From positions 4,398,001 through 4,462,000 of the forward strand of contig NC_021184.1 in assembly GCF_000233715.2 (NCBI RefSeq): a stretch of 64,000 nucleotides of DNA. The letters run 5' to 3'. Source of the stretch: Desulfoscipio gibsoniae DSM 7213 (GTDB taxonomy: Bacteria > Bacillota > Desulfotomaculia > Desulfotomaculales > Desulfallaceae). The position numbers and the translations under genes were made by a program. The notes beneath the pieces are model-generated. The model saw only the letters and a program-made list of their open reading frames with translations, was not told the DNA's origin and made no database searches. How positions within the stretch are numbered: position 1 is the stretch's first letter; each line of letters starts with the position of its first letter. Shown piece after piece: positions 37,888 through 47,841 of this stretch.

Positions 37888-39078
37888 CTACAGGTTAAAG
37901 GCACTGCGCAATATGTCAACTTTATCGGTGTTCTCCCAGGGAAGCACAATATCCCGCCGGCCAAAATGGCCGTAAGCCGCAGTATTTTTGTAAATGGGGC
38001 GGCGCAAATCCAGATTTTTTATAATGGCGGCAGGTCGCAGGTCAAATACTTCCTGTACCACCTGAATCAGTTTTTCCTCATCCACCTTGCCGGTGCCGAA
38101 GGTCTCCACCATCACCGAAACGGGGCGGGCCACCCCAATAGCATAGGCCACCTGTACCTCGCACTTATCCGCCAAACCGGCGACCACAATGTTTTTAGCT
38201 AAATAACGCATGGCATAGCTGGCTGAACGGTCTACTTTAGTAGGATCTTTGCCCGAGAAGGCACCGCCTCCGTGCCTGGCCATGCCGCCATAAGTATCCA
38301 CAATAATTTTGCGTCCCGTAAGCCCCGCGTCCCCCTGGGGTCCGCCCACCACAAACCGCCCGGTGGGGTTGATCAGGTACCTGGTGGCCGTATCAATCAT
38401 TTCCCGTGGCACCACGGGCTTGACCACCTTTTCAATAATCTCCTCCCGGATAACGTCCAACCCCACCCGGGGGGAGTGCTGGGTGGAAACTATAATTGTA
38501 TCCAGCCGCACAGGCCGGCCATCTTCATATTCTACAGTTACCTGAACCTTGCCGTCGGGCCGCAGGTAGGGCAGCTCTCTGGTTTTCCGCACTATGGTCA
38601 GGCGGCGGGCCATGCGATGGGCCAGGGAAATGGGCAAAGGCATCATTTCCGGCGTTTCATTGGTGGCGTAACCAAACATCATTCCCTGGTCCCCGGCACC
38701 GGTGGCTTCCAGCTTCTCGTCCACATCTTCACTGGAACGGGCCTCCAGGGCCTTGTCCACGCCCATGGCAATATCCGGCGACTGCTCATCAATGGAAGTA
38801 AGCACCGCGCAGGTATCGCAATCAAACCCGTACTTAGCCCGGGTATACCCAATCTCCCGCACCGTCTCCCGGGCTACCCGGGGTATGTCCACATAACACT
38901 TGGTGGTTATCTCCCCACCCACCAGCACCAGGCCGGTAGTGACAAAGGTTTCACAAGCCACCCGGGCGTAAGGGTCCTGGCCGATAATCTCGTCTAGAAT
39001 AGCATCAGAAATCTGGTCGGCTATCTTATCGGGGTGACCCTCGGTAACCGACTCGGAAGTAAACAGGCGCTTAGCCAA
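37888..39078 (-). CDS. metK: S-adenosylmethionine synthetase
   Basis: Makes SAM from methionine and ATP. At 396 residues it is typical. Signatures [10 protein letters not shown] (start), [12 protein letters not shown] and [19 protein letters not shown] start with AGGAGGT 7 bases upstream. I see no SAM riboswitch in the 300-base leader. Confidence 0.97.
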   Translation of the reverse strand: MAKRLFTSESVTEGHPDKIADQISDAILDEIIGQDPYARVACETFVTTGLVLVGGEITTKCYVDIPRVARETVREIGYTRAKYGFDCDTCAVLTSIDEQSPDIAMGVDKALEARSSEDVDEKLEATGAGDQGMMFGYATNETPEMMPLPISLAHRMARRLTIVRKTRELPYLRPDGKVQVTVEYEDGRPVRLDTIIVSTQHSPRVGLDVIREEIIEKVVKPVVPREMIDTATRYLINPTGRFVVGGPQGDAGLTGRKIIVDTYGGMARHGGGAFSGKDPTKVDRSASYAMRYLAKNIVVAGLADKCEVQVAYAIGVARPVSVMVETFGTGKVDEEKLIQVVQEVFDLRPAAIIKNLDLRRPIYKNTAAYGHFGRRDIVLPWENTDKVDILRSAFNL

Positions 39079-39386
39079 ATAACAGACCTCCTTTGCGGCT
39101 GCACCAGATACATGCAGTCCGGTAACATCTTATATCGCCATAACTATAAACCAGAGTACAATATTGTCTGCATTAACTTTTCCCGTTGCGACAAAAACCA
39201 TGTTTATTCTAGCAGGGGTAGAAATTACTGTCAACAAAGCAGCCGACAAAAACCGGGGATTCCACCGGTTGTGAACAAAATAAAAAACACTGCGGAATAA
39301 TTAATTACATCAACTCACGCAGGTTCCTGTAGGTCATGTAGGTATAAAACGTAAACCTAACACGTGGACTTGCTGCTATCCTACCT
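39079..39386. other. Leader and upstream region of metK
   Basis: About 300 non-coding bases. Only a minor CTGCA/TGCAG stem near the ribosome site is visible; no known riboswitch fold and no clear promoter were identified. Confidence 0.4.
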
Positions 39387-39620
39387 CTAATCCACCTCGA
39401 CCAATACCGCGTCCACGCCGATTATTTTAATCTTTTCCCAGGGCACCACAATATCTCCACCCGCGCTAAATAACCGTAAATATTTGCGCGGACCCTCCAA
39501 AACAATAGCCCGCACCTTCCCCTCGGCCATATCAATCTGCACATCCTTCACCGCACCCAATTTAGTACCATCCTTTATATTAATAATATCCTTGCGGGTA
39601 AGTTCAGTAATTTTAAACAC
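39387..39620 (-). CDS. PRC-barrel protein, YlmC/YmxH sporulation family
   Basis: A 77-residue PRC-barrel domain (FKITELTRKDIINIKDGTKL, VPWEKIKIIG). The YlmC/YmxH family is restricted to spore formers and has no defined biochemical role. The GTG at 39620 is 9 bases after GGAGG; an earlier GTG overlaps the ribosome site. Confidence 0.88.
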   Translation of the reverse strand: MFKITELTRKDIINIKDGTKLGAVKDVQIDMAEGKVRAIVLEGPRKYLRLFSAGGDIVVPWEKIKIIGVDAVLVEVD

Positions 39621-39797
39621 CGGGTCCACCTCCCGGATTATACTATGCCGGAAGCCGGTGAGATGTTACTCTATCCGATAAAACCATTGACATATCAGAC
39701 TCACCCCTTTAAAATCCCTTTCCCCCATTATAAGCTTTCTTACAAAATTTAGTCCAGCAATCAACTTTATTAAAGCTTGTTCGGAAAAACAGGCTTT

Positions 39798-39856
39798 GGT
39801 GCCAGGTGTTGAAAGGTTGAAAATCTTTGATTTTCAACCTTTCAACACCTGGCACC
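39798..39856. repeat. Family-B perfect palindrome (59 bp), copy identical to 49022
   Basis: 28-bp perfectly complementary arms (GGTGCCAGGTGTTGAAAGG...) around TTT. It stands alone in the 410-base gap between the divergent PRC-barrel and aminotransferase genes; the remainder of the gap shows nothing clear. Confidence 0.9.
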
Positions 39857-40032
39857 TATCGAAGCAGCAAATGCTTTGTAGGCGAGACTTTTAGCTAATC
39901 GTTAACCGGTCAAATTTTTTTAAAGCGAACATATACTTATTTGTGAAAACCAGGGAACACCGGGGTGACGGGCGCCAGGCGCCCCGCATATATCTGGTAA
40001 TACAAATTGATATATGTGGAGTGAATTATATA

Positions 40033-41244
40033 ATGCCAAAGCTGGCCATAAATGGTGGAAAGCCCGTCCGCACAACCCCCTTTGCCCCGTGGCCTTATTT
40101 TGCCACAGAGGAAATTGCAGCGGCATCTGCCGTGTTAAAATCCGGTAAAGTCAACTACTGGACCGGCCAGGAGGGGCGACTGTTCGAAAGCGAATTTGCC
40201 AGGTTTGCCGGGTGCAAGTACGCTATAGCCCTGGCCAACGGGACTGTGGCACTGGAACTGGCCCTGTACGCCCTGGGCATAGGTCCCGGGGATGAAGTTA
40301 TTGTAACCAGCCGGACTTTTATAGCCTCGGCCAGCTGCGCAGTGATGCGCGGTGCCATCCCGGTGATGGCCGACGTAGACCCGGTAAGCCAGAATATCAC
40401 TGCCCAAACCATCGCGGCGGCCCTCACCCCCAGAACCAGGGCCATCATTGCGGTACACCTGGCCGGCTGGCCCTGTGATATGGACCCTATTTTGGAGCTG
40501 GCCAGGGAGAAAGGGCTATTCGTTATTGAAGACTGCGCCCAGGCACATGGAGCCAAATATAAAGGGCGCCCGGTGGGGTCAATGGGCGATGCAGCGGCTT
40601 TCTCATTTTGCCAGGACAAAATTATGACCACCGGCGGTGAAGGCGGCATGCTGACCACCAGTAATAAGGATATATGGAAAAAAGCCTGGAGCTATAAAGA
40701 CCACGGCAAAAGCTATGAGGCAATATATAACCGCCGGCACCCACCCGGCTTTCGCTGGCTGCACGAATCCTTCGGCACCAACTGGCGGTTAACCGAAATG
40801 CAGTCCGCCATCGGGCGGGTTATGCTCAAAAAATTACCCGGTTGGCTCGAAAAACGCCGCAATAATGCAGCTATACTCAATAAGCGCTTATGCGGGATTC
40901 CCGCGCTCAGGGTCACCCTCCCGCCCCAGGGTTTTAAACATGCCTACTACAAATATTACATTTTTATCCGGCCGGAAAAAATAAAGGACGGGTGGAACAG
41001 GGATCGCGTTATGGCTGCCCTGTGTGCCGAAGGAATCCCCTGTTTCAGCGGCAGCTGCAGTGAAATTTACCTGGAAAAAGCGTTTGCCGGTCAAGGTCTG
41101 GGCCCGCCTGCACGCCTAAAGACCGCCCGAGAATTGGGTGAAACATCATTAATGTTCCTGGTACACCCCACCCTTACTGAAGCTGATATGGAAGATGTCT
41201 GTTTGGCTGTTGAAAAAGTTTTCCGTGCCACCGCAATGGCTTGA
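40033..41244 (+). CDS. DegT/DnrJ/EryC1-family PLP-dependent aminotransferase
   Basis: A 403-residue fold-type I aminotransferase typical of sugar or cyclitol amination. PLP-binding Lys is in FSFCQDKIMTTGGEGGML; the ECAQAHGA-type motif appears as EDCAQAHGAKYKGRPVGS. ATG at 40033 with GGAGTGA 8 bases upstream. It stands alone on the plus strand; the phosphohexomutase, epimerase and galU nearby are on the other strand, so a shared nucleotide-sugar pathway is possible but unproven. Confidence 0.9.
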   Translation: MPKLAINGGKPVRTTPFAPWPYFATEEIAAASAVLKSGKVNYWTGQEGRLFESEFARFAGCKYAIALANGTVALELALYALGIGPGDEVIVTSRTFIASASCAVMRGAIPVMADVDPVSQNITAQTIAAALTPRTRAIIAVHLAGWPCDMDPILELAREKGLFVIEDCAQAHGAKYKGRPVGSMGDAAAFSFCQDKIMTTGGEGGMLTTSNKDIWKKAWSYKDHGKSYEAIYNRRHPPGFRWLHESFGTNWRLTEMQSAIGRVMLKKLPGWLEKRRNNAAILNKRLCGIPALRVTLPPQGFKHAYYKYYIFIRPEKIKDGWNRDRVMAALCAEGIPCFSGSCSEIYLEKAFAGQGLGPPARLKTARELGETSLMFLVHPTLTEADMEDVCLAVEKVFRATAMA

Positions 41245-41316
41245 GTACTTCATGGTTCGATAGACCAGGTTTGGCGAAGTTAAGTAGACCACCCACCTGC
41301 AAGAAGCGTAACCATC

Positions 41317-41402
41317 GCAAAAAGGCTGCACTAACGCAGTGCCTTTCACTGTTATTCGTGATAAACATTGAAAGCCCGGGCTAATATTTTACTGCCCGGG
41401 CT
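41317..41402 (+). terminator. Hairpins after the aminotransferase gene
   Basis: AAAGGC/GCCTTT with an inner CTGC/GCAG near 41320-41345, then AGCCCGGGC/GCCCGGGCT at 41373-41402 with a 12-base loop. They lie between convergent genes. Confidence 0.6.
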
Positions 41403-41453
41403 CTATAAAATACGACTATGACTAAACATAGCTTATTAACATTACATCTAGCT

Positions 41454-41587
41454 GGTGCCAGGTGTTGAAAGGTTGAAAGTTATACAAAGGTTGATAGTAA
41501 TACAGTAGTATGGAAAATGGATCATGTTTTTAGGAAATGGATTATGTTTTCGGGCAATGCCCAATAGTAATTATCTCTGCAGTATTA
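41454..41587. repeat. Family-B half site and short tandem duplication
   Basis: GGTGCCAGGTGTTGAAAGG at 41454, then two tandem units of AAATGGATnATGTTTT at 41515-41550, then a segment (GGGCAATGCCCAATAGTAA) resembling 12454-12490. Confidence 0.6.
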
Positions 41588-43081
41588 TTCATCGAGACCT
41601 ATCTGCACTGCAACTTCCCGGCTCAACTCCTTAATCCGCTCCGGCCGGTGGGATTCCACATAAATTCTAAATAGCGGTTCGGTACCCGAAGGCCGCACCA
41701 GCACCCACTCACCGCTGTCCAGCACCAGCTTGACACCATCTAAAGTAATACGCTGGGTTACCGGTATACCGGTTAATTCAGCGGGATTAAATTGCTGCAG
41801 TTTTTCCAGCACCATTTGCTTCCTGCCGGATGTAGTATGCACATCCAGGCGTTCACTGTATAGCTGGCCGCCGTATTCTTTAGCAACATCCTCAGCTATG
41901 GCCAACAGTCTTTTACCATGTACCGCCACCAGCTCCGCCGCCAGAAGTCCGGCCAAAATACCGTCTTTTTCCGGAATATGTCCTTTAATTGACAGCCCGC
42001 CGCTTTCTTCACCGCCCAGCACACAACCCTTTTCCAATAGATTTTGACCGATATATTTAAAGCCTACAGCGGTTTCATATACCTGCTGGCCATGCTGTTG
42101 GGCGATACGGTCCAGCATGTGGGTGGTGGCCACGGTGCGGGTGACCGGGCCAACAATGCCTTTAACCGTAATCAGGTGATGATACAGTAGGGGCAAAAAC
42201 TGGTTAGGGGTTACATAAACCCCGGAGGAATCGATAATGCCAAACCGGTCGGCGTCCCCATCCAGCGCCAGGCCCAAGCGTCCCTCATCTTCCTGGATCC
42301 ACTTGCAAACATCCTGAAGAGTTTTACCGGTGGGTTCGGGCATACCGCCGCCGAACAGCGGGTCGCGATAGCAGCGGCATTGTTTAACCGCAGAGGTAAC
42401 CTTTTTGAGCATCACATCCAGGTAGCCCACACCACTGCCGTGCATGGCATCAACCATCACCTCCAGGTTGGCCCGCCTGATAGCTTCCATGTCCACCAAT
42501 TGCTCCAGGTGTTCGAAATATTCAGGGCGGGGATCAATAATGATACGTTCGGCCACGCTGGGTTCCCCCTGGCGGGTGGCTTTGCCAACGGCATCCCTTG
42601 TGTTAAAAACGTCGGCCAACTCCACCGCCTGTTCCTGGTCCGTCCACCGCCCCTGCATGGCACCTCCCTGCAAACGGGCAATATTTTCCTCAATGGCCCC
42701 GGTGATGTGCGGCAGTGCAGGACCGGCGTAATCGGGGATAAACTTGAATCCATTGTATTCCGGCGGATTGTGACTGGCTGTAAGCATCACCGCACCGGCC
42801 GCTTCATGCACTTTAACGGCAAAGGCCGTCACCGGGGTGGGCAGCGGACTGCCAGCCAGATATACTTTAATGCCGTTTTGGATCATTACATCCGCCACGG
42901 TATCCGCGAACCGGTCCGATAAAAAGCGGTTGTCATATCCCACCACTATACCTTTATGCCCGGCGCCTTGTCCGTTTACGTAATCGGCCACTGCCTGGGA
43001 AACTATGCGCAGGTTATCAAAAGTAAAATCATCGGCTATAATACCACGCCAGCCATCCGTGCCGAACTTTATTTTTCTCAT
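41585..43081 (-). CDS. Phosphoglucomutase/phosphomannomutase family protein
   Basis: 498-residue alpha-D-phosphohexomutase. The phosphoserine loop TASHNP (about 100-105), metal loop DGDADRFG and C-terminal phosphate-binding RPSGTEPLFRIYVES are intact. It would supply hexose-1-phosphate for galU, which lies in the same block. ATG with a GGGAGGGG-type site. Confidence 0.93.
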   Translation of the reverse strand: MRKIKFGTDGWRGIIADDFTFDNLRIVSQAVADYVNGQGAGHKGIVVGYDNRFLSDRFADTVADVMIQNGIKVYLAGSPLPTPVTAFAVKVHEAAGAVMLTASHNPPEYNGFKFIPDYAGPALPHITGAIEENIARLQGGAMQGRWTDQEQAVELADVFNTRDAVGKATRQGEPSVAERIIIDPRPEYFEHLEQLVDMEAIRRANLEVMVDAMHGSGVGYLDVMLKKVTSAVKQCRCYRDPLFGGGMPEPTGKTLQDVCKWIQEDEGRLGLALDGDADRFGIIDSSGVYVTPNQFLPLLYHHLITVKGIVGPVTRTVATTHMLDRIAQQHGQQVYETAVGFKYIGQNLLEKGCVLGGEESGGLSIKGHIPEKDGILAGLLAAELVAVHGKRLLAIAEDVAKEYGGQLYSERLDVHTTSGRKQMVLEKLQQFNPAELTGIPVTQRITLDGVKLVLDSGEWVLVRPSGTEPLFRIYVESHRPERIKELSREVAVQIGLDE

Positions 43082-43287
43082 CTAAACGCCCCTCCCTTAT
43101 TTATACTACCCAATGTATTTGTTATTTGTATTTGTGAATTCTTATTTGTGAAATACTTCCCAGTTAATAATTATAGCATATGGATACATATTTTGCCATC
43201 GCCCCGCGTATTAATGTACAAACATTATTCTGCCTGTGTCATGGCTGTTTATACATTATTCACCAGCAATGAAGGGATTGATCATTT

Positions 43288-43500
43288 ATGATTATGCAAA
43301 ACGCCCACAGTTTAAAACTAACCAAAGTTGAAAATGCCCAACAGCATATGAACATGTACCTGAATTATATAAACTGGTTAAAGGGGAACAGGGGCCACTG
43401 TTTAGCTGGTTCCGCAAAGGGTATGGATTTTCAACTTTCAAAAACCTATACTGACTTGCAACTTTCAACAACCGGCACCAAGATTAACTTTCAGGATTAG
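43288..43500 (+). CDS. Doubtful small ORF ending in family-B repeat
   Basis: 70 codons with AAGGGATT before the ATG, but the C-terminal third (from about residue 48) is read through repeat sequence. No family recognised. It lies in a 490-base gap between the mutase and epimerase genes. Confidence 0.25.
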   Translation: MIMQNAHSLKLTKVENAQQHMNMYLNYINWLKGNRGHCLAGSAKGMDFQLSKTYTDLQLSTTGTKINFQD

Positions 43501-43533
43501 CTTTCAACATTCAACCTTTCAACACCCGGCACC
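43430..43533. repeat. Family-B half sites before galE terminator
   Basis: Copies at 43459-43479 and 43500-43533 (AACCTTTCAACACCCGGCACC), 45 bases beyond the epimerase stop. Confidence 0.75.
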
Positions 43534-43536
43534 ATC

Positions 43537-43579
43537 AAAAAAAACGCAGGACCTTGGTTCACTGGTCCTGCGGTTTTTT
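43537..43579. terminator. Bidirectional terminator of the epimerase gene
   Basis: CGCAGGACC/GGTCCTGCG with T runs on both strands; the stem starts 6 bases after the epimerase stop. Confidence 0.9.
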
Positions 43580-44534
43580 AGCGTATTTGTCTGTAATAAT
43601 CCACCGTATCGCGCAGCCCGTCGACCAGGCTGCGTTTCGCCTGCCACCGCAGGCCCGTCACCGCTGCCTTTTCGTCCAGGTAGCTGTGTTCAATATCACC
43701 GGCCCGGGGTGGGCAGTATTCCGGCTCCAGATCACTGCCGGTGATCTGCCGTAATGTATCGTACAGCTCATTGACCGATGTTGGAATGCCGGTGCTGATG
43801 TTAAAAATACCGCAGCCACCCGACCTACGGGCAGTGCCGGAACCGGCGGCGCTGTCTATATCAATTGCAGCCAGGTTGGCCCGGGCCACGTCACCCACAA
43901 AGATAAAGTCCCTGGTCTGCCTGCCGTCGCCGAAAATCCGGCACCGCCGGCCCCGCAACAGCCGGTCCGTAAATATGGCCACCACGCCACCTTCCCCGGT
44001 GGCGTCCTGCCTGGGACCGTACACGTTGGCATAACGCAGTGCGATGTATTTTAAGCCGTAAAGCGCCTGGTACGCCACCAGATAATGCTCCACGGTGTGC
44101 TTGGACACGCCGTACCCCGACAGCGGCTGCACCGGATGCTCCTCGTCAACGGGCAGGTAACGGGGATTGCCGTAAACTGCCGCAGAAGAAGCATAGACAA
44201 TTTTCTTAACCTCGCAGGTGCGGCAGGCTTCAAGTAAATTAATGGTGCCCAATATATTAATAGCAGCGTCAGTTGCCGGGTCATCTACGCTGGTTTGCAC
44301 GTCAATCTGGGCGGCGTGGTGGATAACATAGTCGGACTTTTCGGCCTGCAATACCTCCCGCACAAACTTCCCATCCCGAAGATCACCTTTATAAAAGTTC
44401 ACCCGGGGGTCAATATTTTCAAACCGCCCGCTGGACAAGTTATCCAGCACAGCGGTACATGCCCCCCGGGCAATCAGAGCATCCACTATATGAGAGCCTA
44501 TAAAACCGGCCCCACCTGTAACCAAAACTCGCAT
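43578..44534 (-). CDS. NAD-dependent UDP-sugar epimerase (GalE-like)
   Basis: 318-residue extended SDR: GGAGFIGSH nucleotide-binding loop at the N-terminus, catalytic Tyr/Lys in SGYGVSKHTVEHY, Ser in ASSAAVYGNPRY. Length and motifs fit UDP-glucose 4-epimerase or a related WbpP-type enzyme. ATG at 44534 after GGGAGGC. It is followed in the transcript direction by a terminator and preceded by galU. Confidence 0.92.
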   Translation of the reverse strand: MRVLVTGGAGFIGSHIVDALIARGACTAVLDNLSSGRFENIDPRVNFYKGDLRDGKFVREVLQAEKSDYVIHHAAQIDVQTSVDDPATDAAINILGTINLLEACRTCEVKKIVYASSAAVYGNPRYLPVDEEHPVQPLSGYGVSKHTVEHYLVAYQALYGLKYIALRYANVYGPRQDATGEGGVVAIFTDRLLRGRRCRIFGDGRQTRDFIFVGDVARANLAAIDIDSAAGSGTARRSGGCGIFNISTGIPTSVNELYDTLRQITGSDLEPEYCPPRAGDIEHSYLDEKAAVTGLRWQAKRSLVDGLRDTVDYYRQIR

Positions 44535-44604
44535 AAAAGCCTCCCACGGGTGCCCAAAGCCACCCCGCCTTAATAATAACATTGCACCTTACAACGTGAA
44601 ACTA

Positions 44605-45477
44605 TTATATCCTATTCGCTACTACATCCTCCAGATAGCTGCGAAACTCTCCGGCCAGGTCAGGCCGCTTCAGGGCGAACTCCACCATCGCCTTGAGATA
44701 ACCCAGCTTATCACCTACATCGTAACGCTTGCCCTCGAAAACCAGCCCGTACATGGCCTTTTGCATAGCCAGTTCTTTCAGGGCATCGGTAAGCTGGATT
44801 TCTCCGCCCGCTCCGGGTTCGATACGGGCTAAAATATCGAATATATCAGATTCTATGATATACCGTCCCATTATAGCCAGCCGGGATGGAGCTTGTTCTG
44901 GGGCTGGTTTTTCCACCAAACTGCGCACCCGGTAGATATGCTCCCTTAGCGATTCGGCGTCTAGAACGCCATATTTGCTAACATCCGCCGGGGGTACTTC
45001 CTTGACACCGATAACGGTACTCTGCACCACCGCGTATAAATCCATAAGTTGTTTCAGACAGGGCACGTTACTGTGCACAATGTCGTCACCCAGCAACACA
45101 GCAAATGGCTCATCGCCCACGAACCGCCGGGCACAAAGCACAGCATGCCCCAGCCCGAGGGGTTCCTTTTGCCGCACGTAATGAATTTCCGCCAGGTTGC
45201 CGGTTTCCTCCACTATTTTGAGTAAATCCTGCTTACCTTTACTGCGCAAGTGCTCTTCAAGAAGTGTAGATTTATCAAAGTGATCTTCAATAGCTTTTTT
45301 ATCCCGACCGGTAATGATTAATATGTCCTCTATACCTGATTTTACTGCCTCTTCAATTATGTACTGAATGGTCGGTTTGTCCACAATGGGAATCATTTCC
45401 TTTGGGAGTGCCTTAGTGGCCGGTAAGAAACGCACCCCCAGGCCGGCTGCGGGAATAACCGCCTTTCTAATCCGCAA
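44605..45477 (-). CDS. galU: UTP--glucose-1-phosphate uridylyltransferase
   Basis: Makes UDP-glucose. 290 residues with AAGLGVRFLPATKALPKEM near the N-terminus and the KYDVGDKLGY-type motif near the end (KRYDVGDKLGYLKA). TTG start with AAGGGGGT upstream. It supplies the substrate of the adjacent epimerase and probably the cell-wall polymer made by the TagO/TagA-type enzymes. Confidence 0.96.
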   Translation of the reverse strand: MRIRKAVIPAAGLGVRFLPATKALPKEMIPIVDKPTIQYIIEEAVKSGIEDILIITGRDKKAIEDHFDKSTLLEEHLRSKGKQDLLKIVEETGNLAEIHYVRQKEPLGLGHAVLCARRFVGDEPFAVLLGDDIVHSNVPCLKQLMDLYAVVQSTVIGVKEVPPADVSKYGVLDAESLREHIYRVRSLVEKPAPEQAPSRLAIMGRYIIESDIFDILARIEPGAGGEIQLTDALKELAMQKAMYGLVFEGKRYDVGDKLGYLKAMVEFALKRPDLAGEFRSYLEDVVANRI

Positions 45478-45703
45478 TGTTATACCCCCTTACCCATGTT
45501 GCTGGTAAGCTTGTTCACATCATGATCACTAGAGCAAGTTACCGATTGATTTTATGCAATACCCTTTAAAAAGGTTACTGTATTAAATAAATAATTCCAT
45601 ATAAAACTCAATAATCCTTTAATGTAAATATTCTAATCAAAACAAAAACAAGTAAATAAGCAGCTAAGAGTCATTGCACCAAGCATAAATTAAAAAAGCG
45701 GTC

Positions 45704-46807
45704 CTACATTTTCGAGGACCGCCGTTGCCTGTATTTATCAGTTATTCCGCGCCTCATTCGATGAGAAATGCCCAGCACTCCCACTCGATCGGCCGAATAA
45801 ATCAGCAATATCGCCAGCACTACCAACATAGCCAGTGCATGATCGTTACTTACCAGGTTCAATACCACAGCGGTTAAACCCAGAAAAGCACTAATAGCGT
45901 ATATCACCAGCACCGTCTGACGGTGGCTGAGCCCCATCGCCATGAGCTGGTGGTGCAAATGTTCACGGTCGGGCTGAAATATGGGCTTGTGTTTATTATA
46001 ACGCCTGATCACCGCGAAGAAAGTGTCCAACAAGGGCACCCCCAGTATAACCAGGGGTATAATCACCGACACAGCCGTGGCGCTCTTGGTCAAGCTCATT
46101 ATAGACATTACCGCCAGTGTAAAACCTAAAAACAGTGACCCCGAATCGCCCAGAAATATCGTGGCGGGGTGAAAATTATGTTTCAAAAAACCGGTTACCG
46201 CAGCCACCAGCACCAGCGCCAACATAATCATTTCAGGCATACCGCTGAGGCTGAACAAGTGCCACTGTGTCCAGGCCACCGCGGCCATGGTCAATGCGGC
46301 AATACACGATACACCACCGGCCAAACCGTCCAGACCATCGATAAGGTTTATGGCGTTGGTTACAGCTACTACCCAGAACACGGTGAGCGGTATGCTCAAC
46401 AACCCTAAAAACAGCAACTGCCCGGTTAGCGGGTTAGTTATATAATGTATCTGAATGCCAAACGGAATGACCGCCAGCGCAGCCACAATCTGCCCCAACA
46501 ATTTAACCCGCGGGGTAAGACCCCGCATGTCATCCAGCATCCCCACCAGCAATATTATCGTGGCACCGGTAAGCAATCCCCACACCGGCAGCGATGCGTT
46601 CGGCAGTAAATACCGGATCAACAGCACTGCGGGCACAAAGGCCAAGTAAACAGCCAGTCCACCCATCCGGGGCATTACACCGCTATGGACCTTGCGGGGA
46701 TTGGGATGATCCAGGGCCCCCGCTTTAATCGCCAGCACCCGCACACCGGGGGTAATCAGGTAACCCAAGGCCAGTGCCAGCACCAGGGGCAGTATATATT
46801 TTTCCAC
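45704..46807 (-). CDS. Undecaprenyl-phosphate glycosyl-1-phosphate transferase (TagO/WecA-like)
   Basis: Polytopic membrane enzyme (367 residues, about ten helices) that starts a lipid-linked polymer by moving a sugar-1-phosphate to undecaprenyl phosphate. Motifs: HPNPRKVHSGVMPRMGGLAV, DDMRGLTPRVKLLGQ, NAINLIDGLDGLAGG, FLGDSGSLFLGF and the HLHHQL histidines. GTG start after GGAGGG. It probably initiates the secondary wall polymer handled by the downstream genes. Confidence 0.93.
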   Translation of the reverse strand: MEKYILPLVLALALGYLITPGVRVLAIKAGALDHPNPRKVHSGVMPRMGGLAVYLAFVPAVLLIRYLLPNASLPVWGLLTGATIILLVGMLDDMRGLTPRVKLLGQIVAALAVIPFGIQIHYITNPLTGQLLFLGLLSIPLTVFWVVAVTNAINLIDGLDGLAGGVSCIAALTMAAVAWTQWHLFSLSGMPEMIMLALVLVAAVTGFLKHNFHPATIFLGDSGSLFLGFTLAVMSIMSLTKSATAVSVIIPLVILGVPLLDTFFAVIRRYNKHKPIFQPDREHLHHQLMAMGLSHRQTVLVIYAISAFLGLTAVVLNLVSNDHALAMLVVLAILLIYSADRVGVLGISHRMRRGITDKYRQRRSSKM

Positions 46808-47018
46808 TTTAATCCCTCCAGCCGGTTGTTATTCGGCTCAAGACAAGTCTATTAATTTTATCACCGGCGGCGGCATTTACACAAAGCGCAGTTATCGCCA
46901 ATATTCAAGCGTAATCCCCAAATACCTCACTAAAACGCAGGGTTTGTCCATACAACACCGCAGCACGTCAATTTGCGCGACAGGGAAACTATTTGACAAT
47001 AAATTATCCGGCAATCCT

Positions 47019-47462
47019 TCATTCCCTGTCCACCAGCGCAAATAACAGATCGGCCTCGGCCACAAGATCGTCCCCCACCTTGGCAATACCTTTGCCCTTG
47101 CCAAAATTACCACGAAGGCGCAGTAATTCCACCTCCATGCGCAGCACATCACCTGGCACCACCTGGCGCCGTAAACGGGCTTTATCAATACCTGCAAAAA
47201 GAGCCAGCTTGCCGGCAAATTCCGGCTTGCTCAGCACAGCCACCCCACCCACCTGGGCCATAGCTTCAATAATCAGTACTCCCGGCATCACCGGGTATCC
47301 TGGAAAGTGCCCCTGGAAAAACTGCTCCCCTGCGGTTACATTCTTGGTGCCCACCGCCCGCACACCAGGCACTACTTCCTCAACCCTGTCCACCAGTAAA
47401 AACGGGTAACGGTGGGGTAATACATCCATAATTTCTTTTATGTTCATAACACCGTTGGCCAT
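47019..47462 (-). CDS. fabZ: 3-hydroxyacyl-[acyl-carrier-protein] dehydratase FabZ
   Basis: Fatty-acid elongation dehydratase, hot-dog fold, 147 residues. [13 protein letters not shown], catalytic His in [13 protein letters not shown] and Glu in EAMAQ. ATG at 47462 with AAGGGAT 7 bases upstream; the ATG at 47471 touches the ribosome site. Expression may be from the sigma-H-like promoter upstream. Confidence 0.95.
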   Translation of the reverse strand: MANGVMNIKEIMDVLPHRYPFLLVDRVEEVVPGVRAVGTKNVTAGEQFFQGHFPGYPVMPGVLIIEAMAQVGGVAVLSKPEFAGKLALFAGIDKARLRRQVVPGDVLRMEVELLRLRGNFGKGKGIAKVGDDLVAEADLLFALVDRE

Positions 47463-47561
47463 ATTCAACATCCCTTCTTGTTTTTTCTGCAGTTAAAATG
47501 AACTACCCCGCGTAAGCTCAGAACAGGGATTTTCCGGCAGGGAGTTAGAATCTATATTCAT

Positions 47562-47590
47562 TATTTCCACAAAAAACCTGCAAATCCTGC
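47562..47590 (-). promoter_or_regulatory. Sigma-H-like promoter upstream of fabZ
   Basis: GCAGGATTT, 11-base spacer, GTGGAAATA on the minus strand; the -10 has one mismatch to GAAT. The remaining sequence up to 47800 is AT-rich and unassigned. Confidence 0.5.
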
Positions 47591-47800
47591 AATCTAACAT
47601 TTTATGGGTAGCCGGCCGGAAAACCTTATAAACAAGATGATATTGTAAAGTGGTACTTGACATCGATAATTTTTTTGCTAAATTGAAGGATCTTACGACA
47701 AAACGAACAGGATTGTCATGTTATTAGTAGTTTATGATCCCCCAGCCGCTACTATAACGATAAGTAAGCCACCCTTTGCAGTATAACCATTGCAATATAT

Positions 47801-47841
47801 CTTTCAACTTTCAACCTTTCAACCTTTCAACACCCGGCACC
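47801..47841. repeat. Family-B site forming the 3' end of csaB
   Basis: CTTTCAACTTTCAACCTTTC continuing to CAACACCCGGCACC. Read on the minus strand it encodes the last residues and stop of csaB. Confidence 0.85.

Noticed and set aside
39079-39386. Possible SAM riboswitch before metK
   Set aside because: No SAM-I/II/III-type conserved core could be recognised; only a minor stem is present.
47657-47700. TTGACA on the plus strand as a promoter
   Set aside because: No acceptable -10 at 16-18 bases and no plus-strand gene downstream.
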